A stretch of 44,932 bases of DNA from Phycisphaerales bacterium. GTDB taxonomy: Bacteria > Planctomycetota > Phycisphaerae > Sedimentisphaerales > Anaerobacaceae. How positions within the stretch are numbered: the first letter of the stretch is position 1; each line of letters opens with the position of its first letter. The position numbers were made by a program, and so were the translations under genes. The stretch is from positions 1-44,932 of the forward strand of contig PMZJ01000006.1 in the NCBI GenBank assembly GCA_003170415.1, in the 5' to 3' direction. The notes under the pieces are model-generated. The model had not been told where the DNA came from. It worked only from the letters and a program-made list of their open reading frames with translations, and did not search any database. Positions 8,380-16,418 of this stretch are shown here, piece after piece.

Positions 8380-8649
8380 TTATTTCGGCTTGAATCCCTT
8401 CACCTTGCCGCTTGTGTATTTTTTGCACGCCTTTTCCAAATCCACGTCGCTGATATTCGCCAGCGTGCAAAGCCACGCCAAAACGTCCGCGAACTCCTCC
8501 CGTTTGTTCTTCGCATCGTTGCCCGCAAGCGCAGTCGCCAGCTCCCCTACCTCTTCAATGAACCACAAAAACGTCTTCGGCACGCCCCGCTGCCTGTCCC
8601 GTTTCTCGTACTTCTCGGATATGAACTGCTGGAATTCTTTGATATGCAT
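8380..8649 (-). CDS. MazG-like nucleotide pyrophosphohydrolase
   Basis: The 89-residue protein has the all-alpha NTP-pyrophosphatase signature, EEVGE (in FIEEVGELATAL) and EEFADVLAWL. This is the ExxE...ExxD metal-binding pattern of MazG/dUTPase-like enzymes that hydrolyse non-canonical nucleoside triphosphates. Its size fits the single-domain MazG-like type. GAGGGA precedes the ATG at 8649. It converges on the radical SAM gene with only 7 bases between stops. The exact nucleotide substrate cannot be read from sequence. Confidence 0.85.
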   Translation of the reverse strand: MHIKEFQQFISEKYEKRDRQRGVPKTFLWFIEEVGELATALAGNDAKNKREEFADVLAWLCTLANISDVDLEKACKKYTSGKVKGFKPK

Positions 8650-8767
8650 TTATCTATCCCTCATAAAAACTAACCGGCCGAACAAACCATTTGCACTCTA
8701 CCCCATCAGGGTCGCCCATGCAAACGGCTTCTCCGGCCGGATTACCGTTCTTGTCCTCAAACCGCCA

Positions 8768-9163
8768 TTACGCAAGCAAACTGGACAGCGTAACTTTCTG
8801 ATATACCGCCCTGGCTGCGGCAAGACCATTCTCGTATGCCTTTTCCGCCCTGGTGCTGAACTTGCCCTTCTTGGTGTGCTCTTCGAGATTGAGCTGGCTC
8901 ACAAGCGGTCCATCCACGGCCTCTATGATTTCGAGCATTGTGATTTTGGTTGCGGGCTTCGACAGCACAAAACCGCCTCGCGGGCCACGCTTGCTGCGAA
9001 GAATATTGGCTCTGACCAACTGCTGTAGTATCTTTAGCAGGTATTCCAGAGGTATATTGTATTCCTTGGAAATGGTCTGTGAAAGCACAATTCCGCCCTT
9101 TTCACTTTTGGCAATATATCCGGCTGCCAGTATCCCATAGCCCGTTGACCTACTGATTTTCAT
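8768..9163 (-). CDS. Rrf2-family transcriptional regulator without Fe-S cysteines
   Basis: The 131-residue protein has the Rrf2 winged-helix layout: KISRSTGYGILAAGYIA, a recognition region IPLEYLLKILQQLVRANILRS, and the wing RGPRGGFVLSKPATKITMLEIIEAVDG. Iron-sulfur Rrf2 members (IscR, NsrR, RsrR) carry three cysteines in the C-terminal loop. This protein has none, so it senses something else or acts constitutively. I chose the ATG at 9163 because GGAG lies 8 bases upstream; an ATG five codons further up lacks that site. Its target is unknown. It may regulate itself from the long upstream region. Confidence 0.88.
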   Translation of the reverse strand: MKISRSTGYGILAAGYIAKSEKGGIVLSQTISKEYNIPLEYLLKILQQLVRANILRSKRGPRGGFVLSKPATKITMLEIIEAVDGPLVSQLNLEEHTKKGKFSTRAEKAYENGLAAARAVYQKVTLSSLLA

Positions 9164-9706
9164 TGCGTTCTCCTTCAAATAAAATTTGTGTTATACTTCT
9201 TGCTTCTTTTCACCGTGCCCACACGCACGCCAACTGTTTCAATGCCCAGGGGTGTGGACATTTATCCGCCGTGTTCTTTGACGGGTTTATCCGCCGAACG
9301 CCGTTTTGGCTTGGCCATCCCTAACGGGAGGCGTCCCTTTGCCGTTAGGCATCCCTTTCGGGAACGGGAGGCAGATTTCGAGTGTGTCAAAACTAAAGCT
9401 GTCCCGCAGTTTGTATTCGCCATTATCCATTCTGAATTACAAAACGCAACAACTTTTATCCAAAAAAACATCGAATTTCGGAATTTTACATAATATCTCC
9501 ACCAACTCAAGGGTTTTATGAAAAAAATTGTCGGGTTTTATCCGCTTTTACCTCCCCCACGGCTACCCCTAAAGGGGTGCGGGAGCGCGGTTAAAATACC
9601 CCCTTAAAAAAACGAAAAACCGTTGCCATACACCCCAAAATTTGTTATTTTGCCCGTTTGGCTTATGTTTTTGGGTGGGAACAGGCATTTTTATGGAGAT
9701 TTTGTT
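9164..9706. other. 543-base intergenic region with palindromes
   Basis: The gap between the divergent Rrf2 and anti-sigma antagonist genes has no supportable gene. It holds a perfect 8-bp stem (cctaacgg 9320-9327 with ccgttagg 9342-9349), a following ccctttcgggaacggg palindrome, and a strong nested hairpin at about 9552-9585 centred on acccctaaaggggt with outer arms ctccc/gggag. None is followed by a T-run. They look like repetitive palindromic elements or mRNA structures rather than terminators. Confidence 0.5.
9642..9669 (+). promoter_or_regulatory. Possible promoter of the anti-sigma antagonist operon
   Basis: TTGTTA at 9642-9647 and TATGTT at 9664-9669 are separated by 16 bases, each matching 4 of 6 consensus bases. 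They sit about 38 bases upstream of the ATG at 9707. Position and spacing fit a sigma-70-type promoter, but the match is weak. Confidence 0.35.
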
Positions 9707-10075
9707 ATGGCGTCATTAAAACCAAGAGTTAGTGTTGAATACCGCGAAAAGGCCACGATAGTCACCTTCACGGACGAAAAGATTCTCGAGGAGCGTGATA
9801 TCGTCGAGCTTCAGCAATCGCTTATGGGGATAATCGAGCAGACCGAAAAAATAAACCTGGTCCTCGATTTTTCAACCGTCAAGTTTCTCTCTTCCGCTGT
9901 CCTGGGACTCCTAATTCGAGTCAGCAAAAAAGTTTACGAACAGAATGGCCAGCTTCGCCTCTGCAACATAAGTCCAAGAATTTATGAGATTTTCAAAATA
10001 ACACGCCTGACGAAAATATTCGATATATTACCTGACCGGGCCTCTGCCGCGGCGAGTTTAGCCGGGGAGCAGTAA
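9707..10075 (+). CDS. STAS-domain anti-sigma-factor antagonist (SpoIIAA/RsbV-like)
   Basis: The 122-residue protein is a single STAS domain. The core NLVLDFSTVKFLSSAVLGLL contains the loop whose serine (in FLSSAV) is normally phosphorylated by the partner kinase. KVYEQNGQLRLCNISPRIYEIF is the following strand-helix unit. In the partner-switch model the unphosphorylated form binds the kinase and frees a sigma factor or other effector. The ATG at 9707 has GGAG upstream; the longer frame from 9623 would add a non-conserved tail. It is followed within 90 bases by the matching kinase. Confidence 0.9.
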   Translation: MASLKPRVSVEYREKATIVTFTDEKILEERDIVELQQSLMGIIEQTEKINLVLDFSTVKFLSSAVLGLLIRVSKKVYEQNGQLRLCNISPRIYEIFKITRLTKIFDILPDRASAAASLAGEQ

Positions 10076-10161
10076 AGGCATAGGCGATTGCCCGATATCG
10101 GCTGGTTACAGTGCCAGGAGTTTTATGGGTGGTTTTATACGTATGTGTAGGTGTTGAGTTT

Positions 10162-10605
10162 ATGCCTATCAGTCGGTCAGTCGTGGTTTCAAGCACTCCC
10201 TCTGCTGTCGTTGACGTCTTTCGTCAGCTCCAGCCGGACTTGAAGGCCAGCAATTTTAGCGAGGAGGACATCTTCGCCGTTCATTTGGCCCTTGAAGAGG
10301 CCTTCACCAATGCCGTCAAACATGGCAATAAAATGGAACCAAATAAGGCAGTCAAAATTGACTACGCGATTGAGCCGGACAAGGTAGAAATTTGTATGAC
10401 CGACGAAGGGGCCGGTTTTGACCCGGAGGTCATCCCCGACCCGCGATACGGCGACAACCTTTACAAGCCCGCCGGCAGAGGAATGCTTCTGATGCGCTCG
10501 TTTATGGACGTGATAGAATACAGCGCGCGGGGCAACAGCGTTCGAATGATAAGATACCGTGAAAAACGCAGGCCGTCAAAAAGTACAGCCGGAAGCAACC
10601 CATAG
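10162..10605 (+). CDS. RsbW/SpoIIAB-like serine kinase, anti-sigma factor
   Basis: This is a 147-residue GHKL ATPase of the anti-sigma type. The N box is EEAFTNAVKHGN, the G1 box DEGAGFDP, and the G2 region GRGMLLMRSFMDVIEY. It should phosphorylate the STAS protein encoded just upstream and hold a partner when that protein is phosphorylated. The ATG at 10162 gives the usual N terminus. No sigma-factor gene is in the cluster, so the controlled partner lies elsewhere or is not a sigma factor. Confidence 0.9.
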   Translation: MPISRSVVVSSTPSAVVDVFRQLQPDLKASNFSEEDIFAVHLALEEAFTNAVKHGNKMEPNKAVKIDYAIEPDKVEICMTDEGAGFDPEVIPDPRYGDNLYKPAGRGMLLMRSFMDVIEYSARGNSVRMIRYREKRRPSKSTAGSNP

Positions 10606-10658
10606 CCGATGATATCCTATTGCAAATCCTGAAAGAAAGGTGTGAGCGGTTAAGTTAT

Positions 10659-11300
10659 ATGCGCAAAATAGCAGTATTGTTGTTTTTGACAATTTTCGGA
10701 TTGGCCGGCTGCGCCCCTGAGGACCAGCCGCCTCGAATAGTTTACGATTACGAAACCAAGGCGCCGCCGACATCGTTGCCGACGACAAAGCCGACTGTCT
10801 CCCTGCCATCGACGGGTCCTGTCCCAAGCAGCTGGATGCCTTCGCATACCGAAAGGGCCTGGTCTGCGATAATAATTCATCATTCCGCCACCGATGAAGG
10901 CAACGCGACCATAATCGATAAATGGCACCGGGAGAATAATGGCTGGAACGGCATCGGTTACGATTTCGTAATCGGCAACGGCACAAACAGCGGCGACGGC
11001 GAGATCGAGCCGACTTACAGGTGGCGAGAACAATTGACCGGCGCTCACGCGGGAGGAACGCCCGGCAACTGGGCAAACGAGGAGGGCATCGGAATTTGCC
11101 TCATCGGCGATTTTAACCGCTCAGTCCCGAGCAAACGACAAATGGAATCGCTTACGAAACTGGTTCGATTCCTGCAGCAGCGATATCGCATTCCGAAGAG
11201 CCGAATCTACGGACACCGCGAGGTGCCCGGCGGGCATGATACCGATTGCCCAGGCAAGCGATTCTCGATGAACCGCTTCAGGGCAAATCTCTCCAATTGA
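10659..11300 (+). CDS. Lipoprotein N-acetylmuramoyl-L-alanine amidase (Amidase_2/PGRP fold)
   Basis: The 213-residue protein begins with a lipoprotein signal (KIAVLLFLTIFGLAGC), with the lipid-carrying cysteine near residue 19, then a Pro/Thr-rich linker. The amidase domain shows AIIIHHSATDEGNA, GYDFVIGNG, GAHAGG and GHREVPGGHDTDCPGKRF. It thus has the His, His and Cys ligands of the zinc-dependent T7-lysozyme/AmiD fold that cuts the peptide from peptidoglycan. It probably acts in cell-wall recycling or remodelling at the outer membrane. It follows the RsbV/RsbW-like pair on the same strand. Confidence 0.9.
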   Translation: MRKIAVLLFLTIFGLAGCAPEDQPPRIVYDYETKAPPTSLPTTKPTVSLPSTGPVPSSWMPSHTERAWSAIIIHHSATDEGNATIIDKWHRENNGWNGIGYDFVIGNGTNSGDGEIEPTYRWREQLTGAHAGGTPGNWANEEGIGICLIGDFNRSVPSKRQMESLTKLVRFLQQRYRIPKSRIYGHREVPGGHDTDCPGKRFSMNRFRANLSN

Positions 11301-11481
11301 CCTCGCAGGGACAGCATCCCGGAGAGCATAGTTATCGTCCTATAAAATCAGGATGGCTCATTGGCGGGGCTGTTTTTCTATATTGGCATCGTCCGGATGC
11401 ATTCCCGTTTATAAGTTGCCGCCCAATAATGCCGAAGTTCCTGCTGATATCATTGGATGTCATTAAAGGAGTCGGCAGAAT

Positions 11482-11958
11482 ATGGATACATTAGGTTCAT
11501 CGTATTCACCAAGTTGCGTCCTCAACGAACAGATTGCCCGGCAGGTATTTGACCTTCTGCCCGAAGACGGGCCAATGATGATAATCGTCAGCAAACAGGG
11601 CGACTGCTGGCCAAGCGACGCCGAAGGATTCACAAAATTAGGTATCAGCGACGGCTACATCAAAGAACTCTGCGCCAAGGTTGACGACGGCGAAGAGCCA
11701 ATCATTACGCAGGTCAACGACTTCAGCATCGTCGCGACGGCGCTTGCCACAGAACGCAACGATTGCGGCTACATAATGATTGTTCTCCCCCACTACAACC
11801 CCGAATCCACTATGGCCAATATCGGCCTTATCGAAATTCTCCTCAGCCAGGTCGGCCTCATCGCACATCTCATTGAACAGAGCACCCTCCTCTACGAACG
11901 CCAGATGAAACAATTGGTCGCCTGCGGACAGACCGAAGGCGATTCAATTCTAAACTAA
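11482..11958 (+). CDS. Unknown soluble protein of 158 residues
   Basis: I do not recognise this family. The protein is soluble, with no signal peptide, and looks like an alpha/beta single domain. Hydrophobic strands (GPMMIIVSKQGDCW, FSIVATALA, CGYIMIVLP) alternate with helices (ANIGLIEILLSQVGLIAHLI), which might be a GAF-like or roadblock-like sensor fold. AAAGGAG lies 12 bases upstream of the ATG. It is the last gene before a strong terminator and may belong with the upstream regulator/amidase group, though a 181-base gap separates them. Its identity as a real gene rests on frame length, codon use and ribosome site. Confidence 0.75.
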   Translation: MDTLGSSYSPSCVLNEQIARQVFDLLPEDGPMMIIVSKQGDCWPSDAEGFTKLGISDGYIKELCAKVDDGEEPIITQVNDFSIVATALATERNDCGYIMIVLPHYNPESTMANIGLIEILLSQVGLIAHLIEQSTLLYERQMKQLVACGQTEGDSILN

Positions 11959-11962
11959 AAAA

Positions 11963-11992
11963 TCAGCGTTCAGCGGACAGCGTATAGCGTAC
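11963..11992 (-). repeat. Second copy of the 'cgctg' intergenic repeat
   Basis: This is the reverse-complement relative of the element at 2417-2446; cagcgttcagcggacagcgt is shared almost exactly. It lies between a stop codon and the terminator. Confidence 0.6.
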
Positions 11993-11999
11993 ATCAAAG

Positions 12000-12029
12000 G
12001 CGCGGCTAAAGTTTACCCGCGCTTTTTTT
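12000..12029 (+). terminator. Rho-independent terminator
   Basis: A perfect gcgcgg/ccgcgc stem (12000-12005 with 12017-12022) is followed directly by seven T residues. It ends plus-strand transcription of the gene that stops at 11958. Confidence 0.85.
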
Positions 12030-12232
12030 ATTTCGCCGCGGAGTTTTTTTAGACACTGATTCACCCCCCGCCATCTAACGGGGTTAACACAGATTAGCAC
12101 TGCTTCTTTACCACGAAGACACCAAGACGCTAAGTGTACGATGGAAGATAGAGGGCAGAAGACGGAGGACGAAACGACAGACGATGTACGCAAAACGAAA
12201 CGAGCAGCGTAACCGTTCAACGAAATACTTAT

Positions 12233-12502
12233 TTAATCTACTGCGATGACTTCTTTGACTTGTGGGACTTTTTCTTTGAGGAGTCGTTCGATGCCCATTT
12301 TGAGGGTCATTTTAGCGCCCGGGCAGCCGGAGCAGGCACCCTGAAGGCGGACCTTGACGATTTTGCCGTTTTCGGTTGAGACGAATTCGACGTCCCCGCC
12401 GTGGCTTTGCAGGTTCGGCCTGATGGCTTCGATTATCGCTTTGACCTTCGTCTCGAAGGTATCCTGTTTTTTATCCTGATTGCAGCCGCATTGTTCGCAC
12501 AT
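12233..12502 (-). CDS. NifU C-terminal-like Fe-S scaffold protein
   Basis: The 89-residue protein matches the Nfu domain. FETKVKAIIEAIRPNLQSHGGDVEFV is followed by the cluster-binding CSGCPGAKMTLKMGIE (CxxC). Nfu proteins carry 4Fe-4S clusters to client enzymes. An extra cysteine-rich N terminus (MCEQCGCNQD) precedes the domain. GGAG lies 9 bases upstream of the ATG at 12502. It sits at the end of the heme operon, whose radical SAM member needs Fe-S clusters, so local delivery is plausible but not shown. Confidence 0.9.
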   Translation of the reverse strand: MCEQCGCNQDKKQDTFETKVKAIIEAIRPNLQSHGGDVEFVSTENGKIVKVRLQGACSGCPGAKMTLKMGIERLLKEKVPQVKEVIAVD

Positions 12503-12596
12503 AGTTGATCTCCAAGTTTTCGTTAAAGGCAGGTTGTTATTATAGCGGATTCGACAATCTCACCGCAACCTGAAGTTGCTGTCCTGCCCATATATT

Positions 12597-13619
12597 TTAT
12601 ACGAATTTGGAGAAGGACTTCGCCATTTTTTTTGCGAAGTAGGTGATAATTATGTCCGCCCCTGCCCGCTTGATGGCTGTGAGGATTTCGAGCATCGCGG
12701 CATCCTTGTCCACCAGGCCGGCCTGTGCGGCAGAGCAAACCATCATATATTCGCCGGAGACGTTATAGGCGGCAATGGGACAATCGAAACGCTGACGGGC
12801 ACGGTAAATTATATCGAGATACGGCAAGGCAGGTTTGACCATTACGATGTCAGCCCCCTCTTCGATATCGAGGGCGATTTCGGCGAGGGCCTGGCGGGCG
12901 TTGGCGGGGTCCATCTGATAGGTCTTTCGGTCGGTAAGACCGGTTGAGGCGTCCGGCGCGGATTCCGCCGCGTCCCTGAACGGGCCGTAAAAGGCCGAGG
13001 CAAATTTAGCGGCGTAAGACATAATCGCGATGTCTTTGAAGGAATTGGCTTCGAGGGCTTCGCGAATCGCCTTTACCCGGCCATCCATCATATCCGAGGG
13101 GGCAACGATATCGGCCCCCGCCTGCGCGTGCGATAACGCAACTTTGGCGAGCAATTCTATTGTCGAATCGTTATCGACCTTACCATCTTTGATTAGGCCG
13201 CAGTGGCCGGTGCTTGTGTAGGCGCAAAGGCAGACATCGGTAATGACGACAAGTTCGGGCACGGCTTTTTTGATTTGGCGGATAGCGTCCTGCACCGCGC
13301 CGTCTTCCGCCCAGGCCTCGCTGCCCGTTTTGTCTTTTTTATCGGGTAGGCCCGACTTCGCTTGCGCTTCGCCGGGCAGGCCAAAAAGTAAAACGGCGGG
13401 GATGCCGAGTTTAGCAACCTCTTCGGCTTCTTTAACAATTGTATCGGGCGAGAAGTGGAAACAATCAACCATTGATTCGATTGGTTCTTTGAGCCGGTTG
13501 CCCTTGCGGACAAAAAGCGGATAAACAAGGTTATCGACGGCGACGGCTGTTTCACGAACCAGCCGACGCATTGAATCAGTTGTTCTCAGCCGACGCATCC
13601 TGTTATTTGGAAAAACCAT
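12597..13619 (-). CDS. hemB: Delta-aminolevulinic acid dehydratase (porphobilinogen synthase)
   Basis: HemB condenses two 5-aminolevulinate molecules to porphobilinogen, an early step for all tetrapyrroles. Diagnostic stretches are [37 protein letters not shown] (cysteine metal-binding region), the Schiff-base region [14 protein letters not shown] with [19 protein letters not shown], and [14 protein letters not shown] chose the ATG at 13619 (340 aa) because GGAGG lies just upstream. Oddity: after VLLFGLP there is an insert ([11 protein letters not shown]) before [17 protein letters not shown], encoded by a palindrome-like repeat. The rest looks intact. It is co-oriented with ahbC and cobA-hemD upstream. 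Confidence 0.95.
   Translation of the reverse strand: MVFPNNRMRRLRTTDSMRRLVRETAVAVDNLVYPLFVRKGNRLKEPIESMVDCFHFSPDTIVKEAEEVAKLGIPAVLLFGLPGEAQAKSGLPDKKDKTGSEAWAEDGAVQDAIRQIKKAVPELVVITDVCLCAYTSTGHCGLIKDGKVDNDSTIELLAKVALSHAQAGADIVAPSDMMDGRVKAIREALEANSFKDIAIMSYAAKFASAFYGPFRDAAESAPDASTGLTDRKTYQMDPANARQALAEIALDIEEGADIVMVKPALPYLDIIYRARQRFDCPIAAYNVSGEYMMVCSAAQAGLVDKDAAMLEILTAIKRAGADIIITYFAKKMAKSFSKFV
13346..13382 (-). repeat. Palindrome-like repeat inside hemB
   Basis: gcccgacttcgcttgcgctt and its continuation have inverted ends (gcccg/cgggc) and an internal gcgaag direct repeat. The element encodes the extra [11 protein letters not shown] of HemB and resembles the 'cttcgctgcgct' intergenic element near 184-209. 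Confidence 0.5.
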
Positions 13620-13650
13620 TTTTGCCTCCATAAGAAATCTAACTCAGGTA

Positions 13651-14793
13651 TTATACCCCAATTTCGGCATCTGTGAGATAGCAATCGGGTTCTAATCGCC
13701 AATTTTTGATATCGGGGTCGGGGCCGAGGAAACGGAAGTTGCCCTTGCACAAATCAAACCATTTGCATCGCAGGCAGCGTTTGTCGGCGAACTTCGATTT
13801 ATTGCGAAGTTTTTGCAGCACCGGCTCATCAGGATTAGTCCAGATTTGTTTGAAGGTTTTCTGCGTGACATTGCCAAGCGAATAATTTCGCCAGAACTGG
13901 TCGGCATAAACGGAGCCATCCCAGCCGACTGAGGCGATTCCCTGGCCGATGCGGTTGCCGCCATTAGAGAGGAGAAGCTGTTTTGGCTGGTCGATATTTT
14001 CCCCCTGCTGCTGCATTTTTACAAGCAAATAAGGCCCATCAGCGTGATTGCCGACAGTGAGTACCTCGTCGAGAAGACCTTTTGAGACAAAATCGGTAGT
14101 GCGTTCCAGAATCACATCCATAACCTTTCGGGTATCGGCGGCAGAAACAACCTGCGACTCAATATCTTTCGCCCTGCCGGACCTTATGAGGTGATAAAAA
14201 CAAACTCGTCTTACGCCGTTATCCTTGCAGATATCAAAAACGGCAGGCACCTGCTCTTTATTGGAATTGCTGATTGTAAAACGCAGGCCCATTCGCAGGT
14301 TAGCTTTTCTACAGTTTTCGAAGCCGGTCATAGTCGCTTTGAAACAGCCGCTTGTCTGGCGGAAACGGTTGTGAAATTCTTCGGGGCCATCGACTGATAT
14401 CCCAACGTAGCCGACGTTCATTTCAGCAAGTTTATTCGCTGTGTCACCGTCGATGAGTGTACCATTGGTTGATATGACGGTTCGCAGGCCGATGCGTTTT
14501 GCCTCGGCGAGTAATTCAAACAAATCGGGACGAAGAAGTGGTTCGCCGCCGGAAAATAATACGACGGGGGCATTTGCTTCGACGAGGCCGGCCAACAGTT
14601 TTTTCGCCTGGGCGGTGGAAAGTTCAGCGTCTCGACGGGCCGAATCGGAGGCGGCATAGCAGTGAAGGCAGCGGAGATTGCAGCGGGCGGTGCAATTATA
14701 AACCACGACAGGACCTATGGACTCGCCTCTCTGGTAACGTAAATGGTCGGATTGGCCCGCAAGGCCACAATATAGTTTTGAGACGTTTATCAT
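13651..14793 (-). CDS. ahbC: Radical SAM heme-synthesis protein, AhbC-like (didecarboxysiroheme deacetylase)
   Basis: The 380-residue radical SAM enzyme has CNLRCLHC (Cys38, Cys42, Cys45), FSGGEPLLRPD, and a C-terminal SPASM-like cysteine set (CLRCKWFDLCKGNFR and a later DCYL). The N-terminal ISKLYCG-type start (here VSKLYCG) and the operon with cobA-hemD and hemB fit AhbC. AhbC removes two acetate side chains from 12,18-didecarboxysiroheme to give Fe-coproporphyrin in the siroheme-dependent heme route. The start ATG overlaps the cobA-hemD stop (ATGA). The related AhbD or NirJ are the main alternatives; the SKLYCG start and the neighbours favour AhbC. Confidence 0.82.
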   Translation of the reverse strand: MINVSKLYCGLAGQSDHLRYQRGESIGPVVVYNCTARCNLRCLHCYAASDSARRDAELSTAQAKKLLAGLVEANAPVVLFSGGEPLLRPDLFELLAEAKRIGLRTVISTNGTLIDGDTANKLAEMNVGYVGISVDGPEEFHNRFRQTSGCFKATMTGFENCRKANLRMGLRFTISNSNKEQVPAVFDICKDNGVRRVCFYHLIRSGRAKDIESQVVSAADTRKVMDVILERTTDFVSKGLLDEVLTVGNHADGPYLLVKMQQQGENIDQPKQLLLSNGGNRIGQGIASVGWDGSVYADQFWRNYSLGNVTQKTFKQIWTNPDEPVLQKLRNKSKFADKRCLRCKWFDLCKGNFRFLGPDPDIKNWRLEPDCYLTDAEIGV

Positions 14794-16331
14794 TTAGTCG
14801 TCGTTCGTTGTTCGTATTGTTCGATAGCAACAAGCAAGCCGTCAAATGTGTGTTCAGCGGCCTCGACTTCAACCTTTACGCCAAGCTCGGCAAGTTTTTT
14901 CGATGTAACCGGGCCTATTGAGGCGACTTTGGCACCGCTGGATTTTACGAAATCGGCGGGAACTTGTTCAAAGAAGCAAGTCGCCGCGAATGGGCTGGCA
15001 AACGTAATCCAGCTGACGTTTTTTTCGGTGAGCATCCCGGAAAATATTTTAAAATCGCACAGGTTCTTCTCGTGGGTATAGACGGGGACATTGTTAACAG
15101 ATGCGCCGGCGGTTTCGAGCAATTGGGGCAGGTCATCGGAGGCGATTTGCGAACGCAGAAGAAGAACTTTTTTGTCACGAAGGTTTGTAAATTCGATAAG
15201 CCCCGCGGCAAGGTCCTTGCTTGTAAAGGCATTGGGGACAAAATCAGCTTTAATGCCAAATCTCGCGAGTGTCTCGGCGGTCCGGACACCGATGGCGGCG
15301 ATTTTTGCTGAGCCGAAGACACGGGCGTCTTTACCAAGTTTTGCCATCGCGGCGAAGAATGTCTCGACGCCGTTGCAACTGGTGAAGATTACCCAGTCAT
15401 AAGCTTTAATCTGAGCGAGTGTTTTTATAAAGTCGCCTGAATCGGTAAGCGTTTTGATTTTAGTAACGGGCATTTCAACGGTAACAGCCATTCTGCTGGC
15501 GATTTTTGCGGCGAATTCAGCGTTACCGACGACATCACGGGTAACTACTATGGTCTTTCCGAACAGCGGCAATTTAGCAAGCCAGTCGAGGCGGGCATCA
15601 CCAGCCGTGGTCGGGCCAACAAAAACAAGCGCGGGGGGCGTGATTTTATTTTTGGTGCAGCCGTCGGCGATTGTTTCCAGCGTCGCTTTGACAAATTTCT
15701 GTGTGGGCAGCGTCGCATCGGCAACCACGGTGGCTGATGTATCGGGGGACATACCATTTTCGATGAGCCGACGAGTAATGCCATCGAGGTTTTTCATCCC
15801 CATATAAAAGACGATTGTGCCGGTAAATTTGGCGAGCAATTGCCAGTCGATGCCTGTCTGCTGTTTACCTTCGGCTTCGTGTCCAGTAACAAATATCACT
15901 TCGGAGGCAAACGCCCTGTCGGTAAGAGCGATACCCGAATAGCAGCTTGCGGCAATCGCGGCAGTAACGCCGGGAACGACCTCGAAATCAATCCCTGCCT
16001 GTGCGAGAACCACCGCCTCCTCAGTACCCCTGCCGAAAATATACGGGTCGCCTCCTTTGAGACGAACGACAGATTTACCCTCGCCGGCTTTTTGGACGAG
16101 CAGATTATTAATCTGCTCCTGCCCGAAGGACTCAGGCCCGACACGTTTGGGGACAGCAAGCAGCTCAGCATCGGGACGGGTGTAATTCAAAAGGGCCGGA
16201 TTGGCGAGCTTGTCGTAAATGACGCAATTGGCGCACTTGAGCAACTCAAGCCCGCGAACCGTTATCAAATCCGGCCTGCCAGGCCCGGCACCTACCAGAT
16301 AAACCCTGCCTTTTTTATTCGTCACATTCAT
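14790..16331 (-). CDS. Fused uroporphyrinogen-III C-methyltransferase and uroporphyrinogen-III synthase
   Basis: Residues 1 to about 245 are a CobA/SUMT domain (VYLVGAGPGRPDLITVRGLELL, VVRLKGGDPYIFGRG, VPGVTAAIAASCYSGIALT), which methylates uroporphyrinogen III to precorrin-2. Residues from about 255 to 505 are a HemD domain (KTIVVTRDVVGNAEFAAKI, WVIFTSCNGVETFFAAM, VASIGPVTSKKLAELGVKV), which closes the uroporphyrinogen ring. The fusion performs consecutive steps towards siroheme. It is the first gene of the minus-strand heme operon and overlaps ahbC by four bases. hemC and a ferrochelatase are not in the window. Confidence 0.95.
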   Translation of the reverse strand: MNVTNKKGRVYLVGAGPGRPDLITVRGLELLKCANCVIYDKLANPALLNYTRPDAELLAVPKRVGPESFGQEQINNLLVQKAGEGKSVVRLKGGDPYIFGRGTEEAVVLAQAGIDFEVVPGVTAAIAASCYSGIALTDRAFASEVIFVTGHEAEGKQQTGIDWQLLAKFTGTIVFYMGMKNLDGITRRLIENGMSPDTSATVVADATLPTQKFVKATLETIADGCTKNKITPPALVFVGPTTAGDARLDWLAKLPLFGKTIVVTRDVVGNAEFAAKIASRMAVTVEMPVTKIKTLTDSGDFIKTLAQIKAYDWVIFTSCNGVETFFAAMAKLGKDARVFGSAKIAAIGVRTAETLARFGIKADFVPNAFTSKDLAAGLIEFTNLRDKKVLLLRSQIASDDLPQLLETAGASVNNVPVYTHEKNLCDFKIFSGMLTEKNVSWITFASPFAATCFFEQVPADFVKSSGAKVASIGPVTSKKLAELGVKVEVEAAEHTFDGLLVAIEQYEQRTTTK

Positions 16332-16418
16332 AAGGTTCCTAATGATACGGATTCAAATGATTGTATTATATCCCTTTGGGCAGTAGAATATAATCCCTAA
16401 ATATAATGCGGAGGCATA
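16332..16418. promoter_or_regulatory. Divergent promoter region of the heme operon and pyrD
   Basis: The 87-base AT-rich gap between divergent genes holds TATAAT at 16389-16394 and again at 16402-16407 on the plus strand, and TATAAT on the minus strand at 16365-16370. No -35 at 16-18 bases was convincing. The second plus-strand box is too close to the ribosome site to serve pyrD. Confidence 0.35.

Noticed and set aside
8369-9028. 219-codon plus-strand frame
   Set aside because: It runs antisense across the MazG-like and Rrf2 genes, both of which have recognised motifs and ribosome sites.
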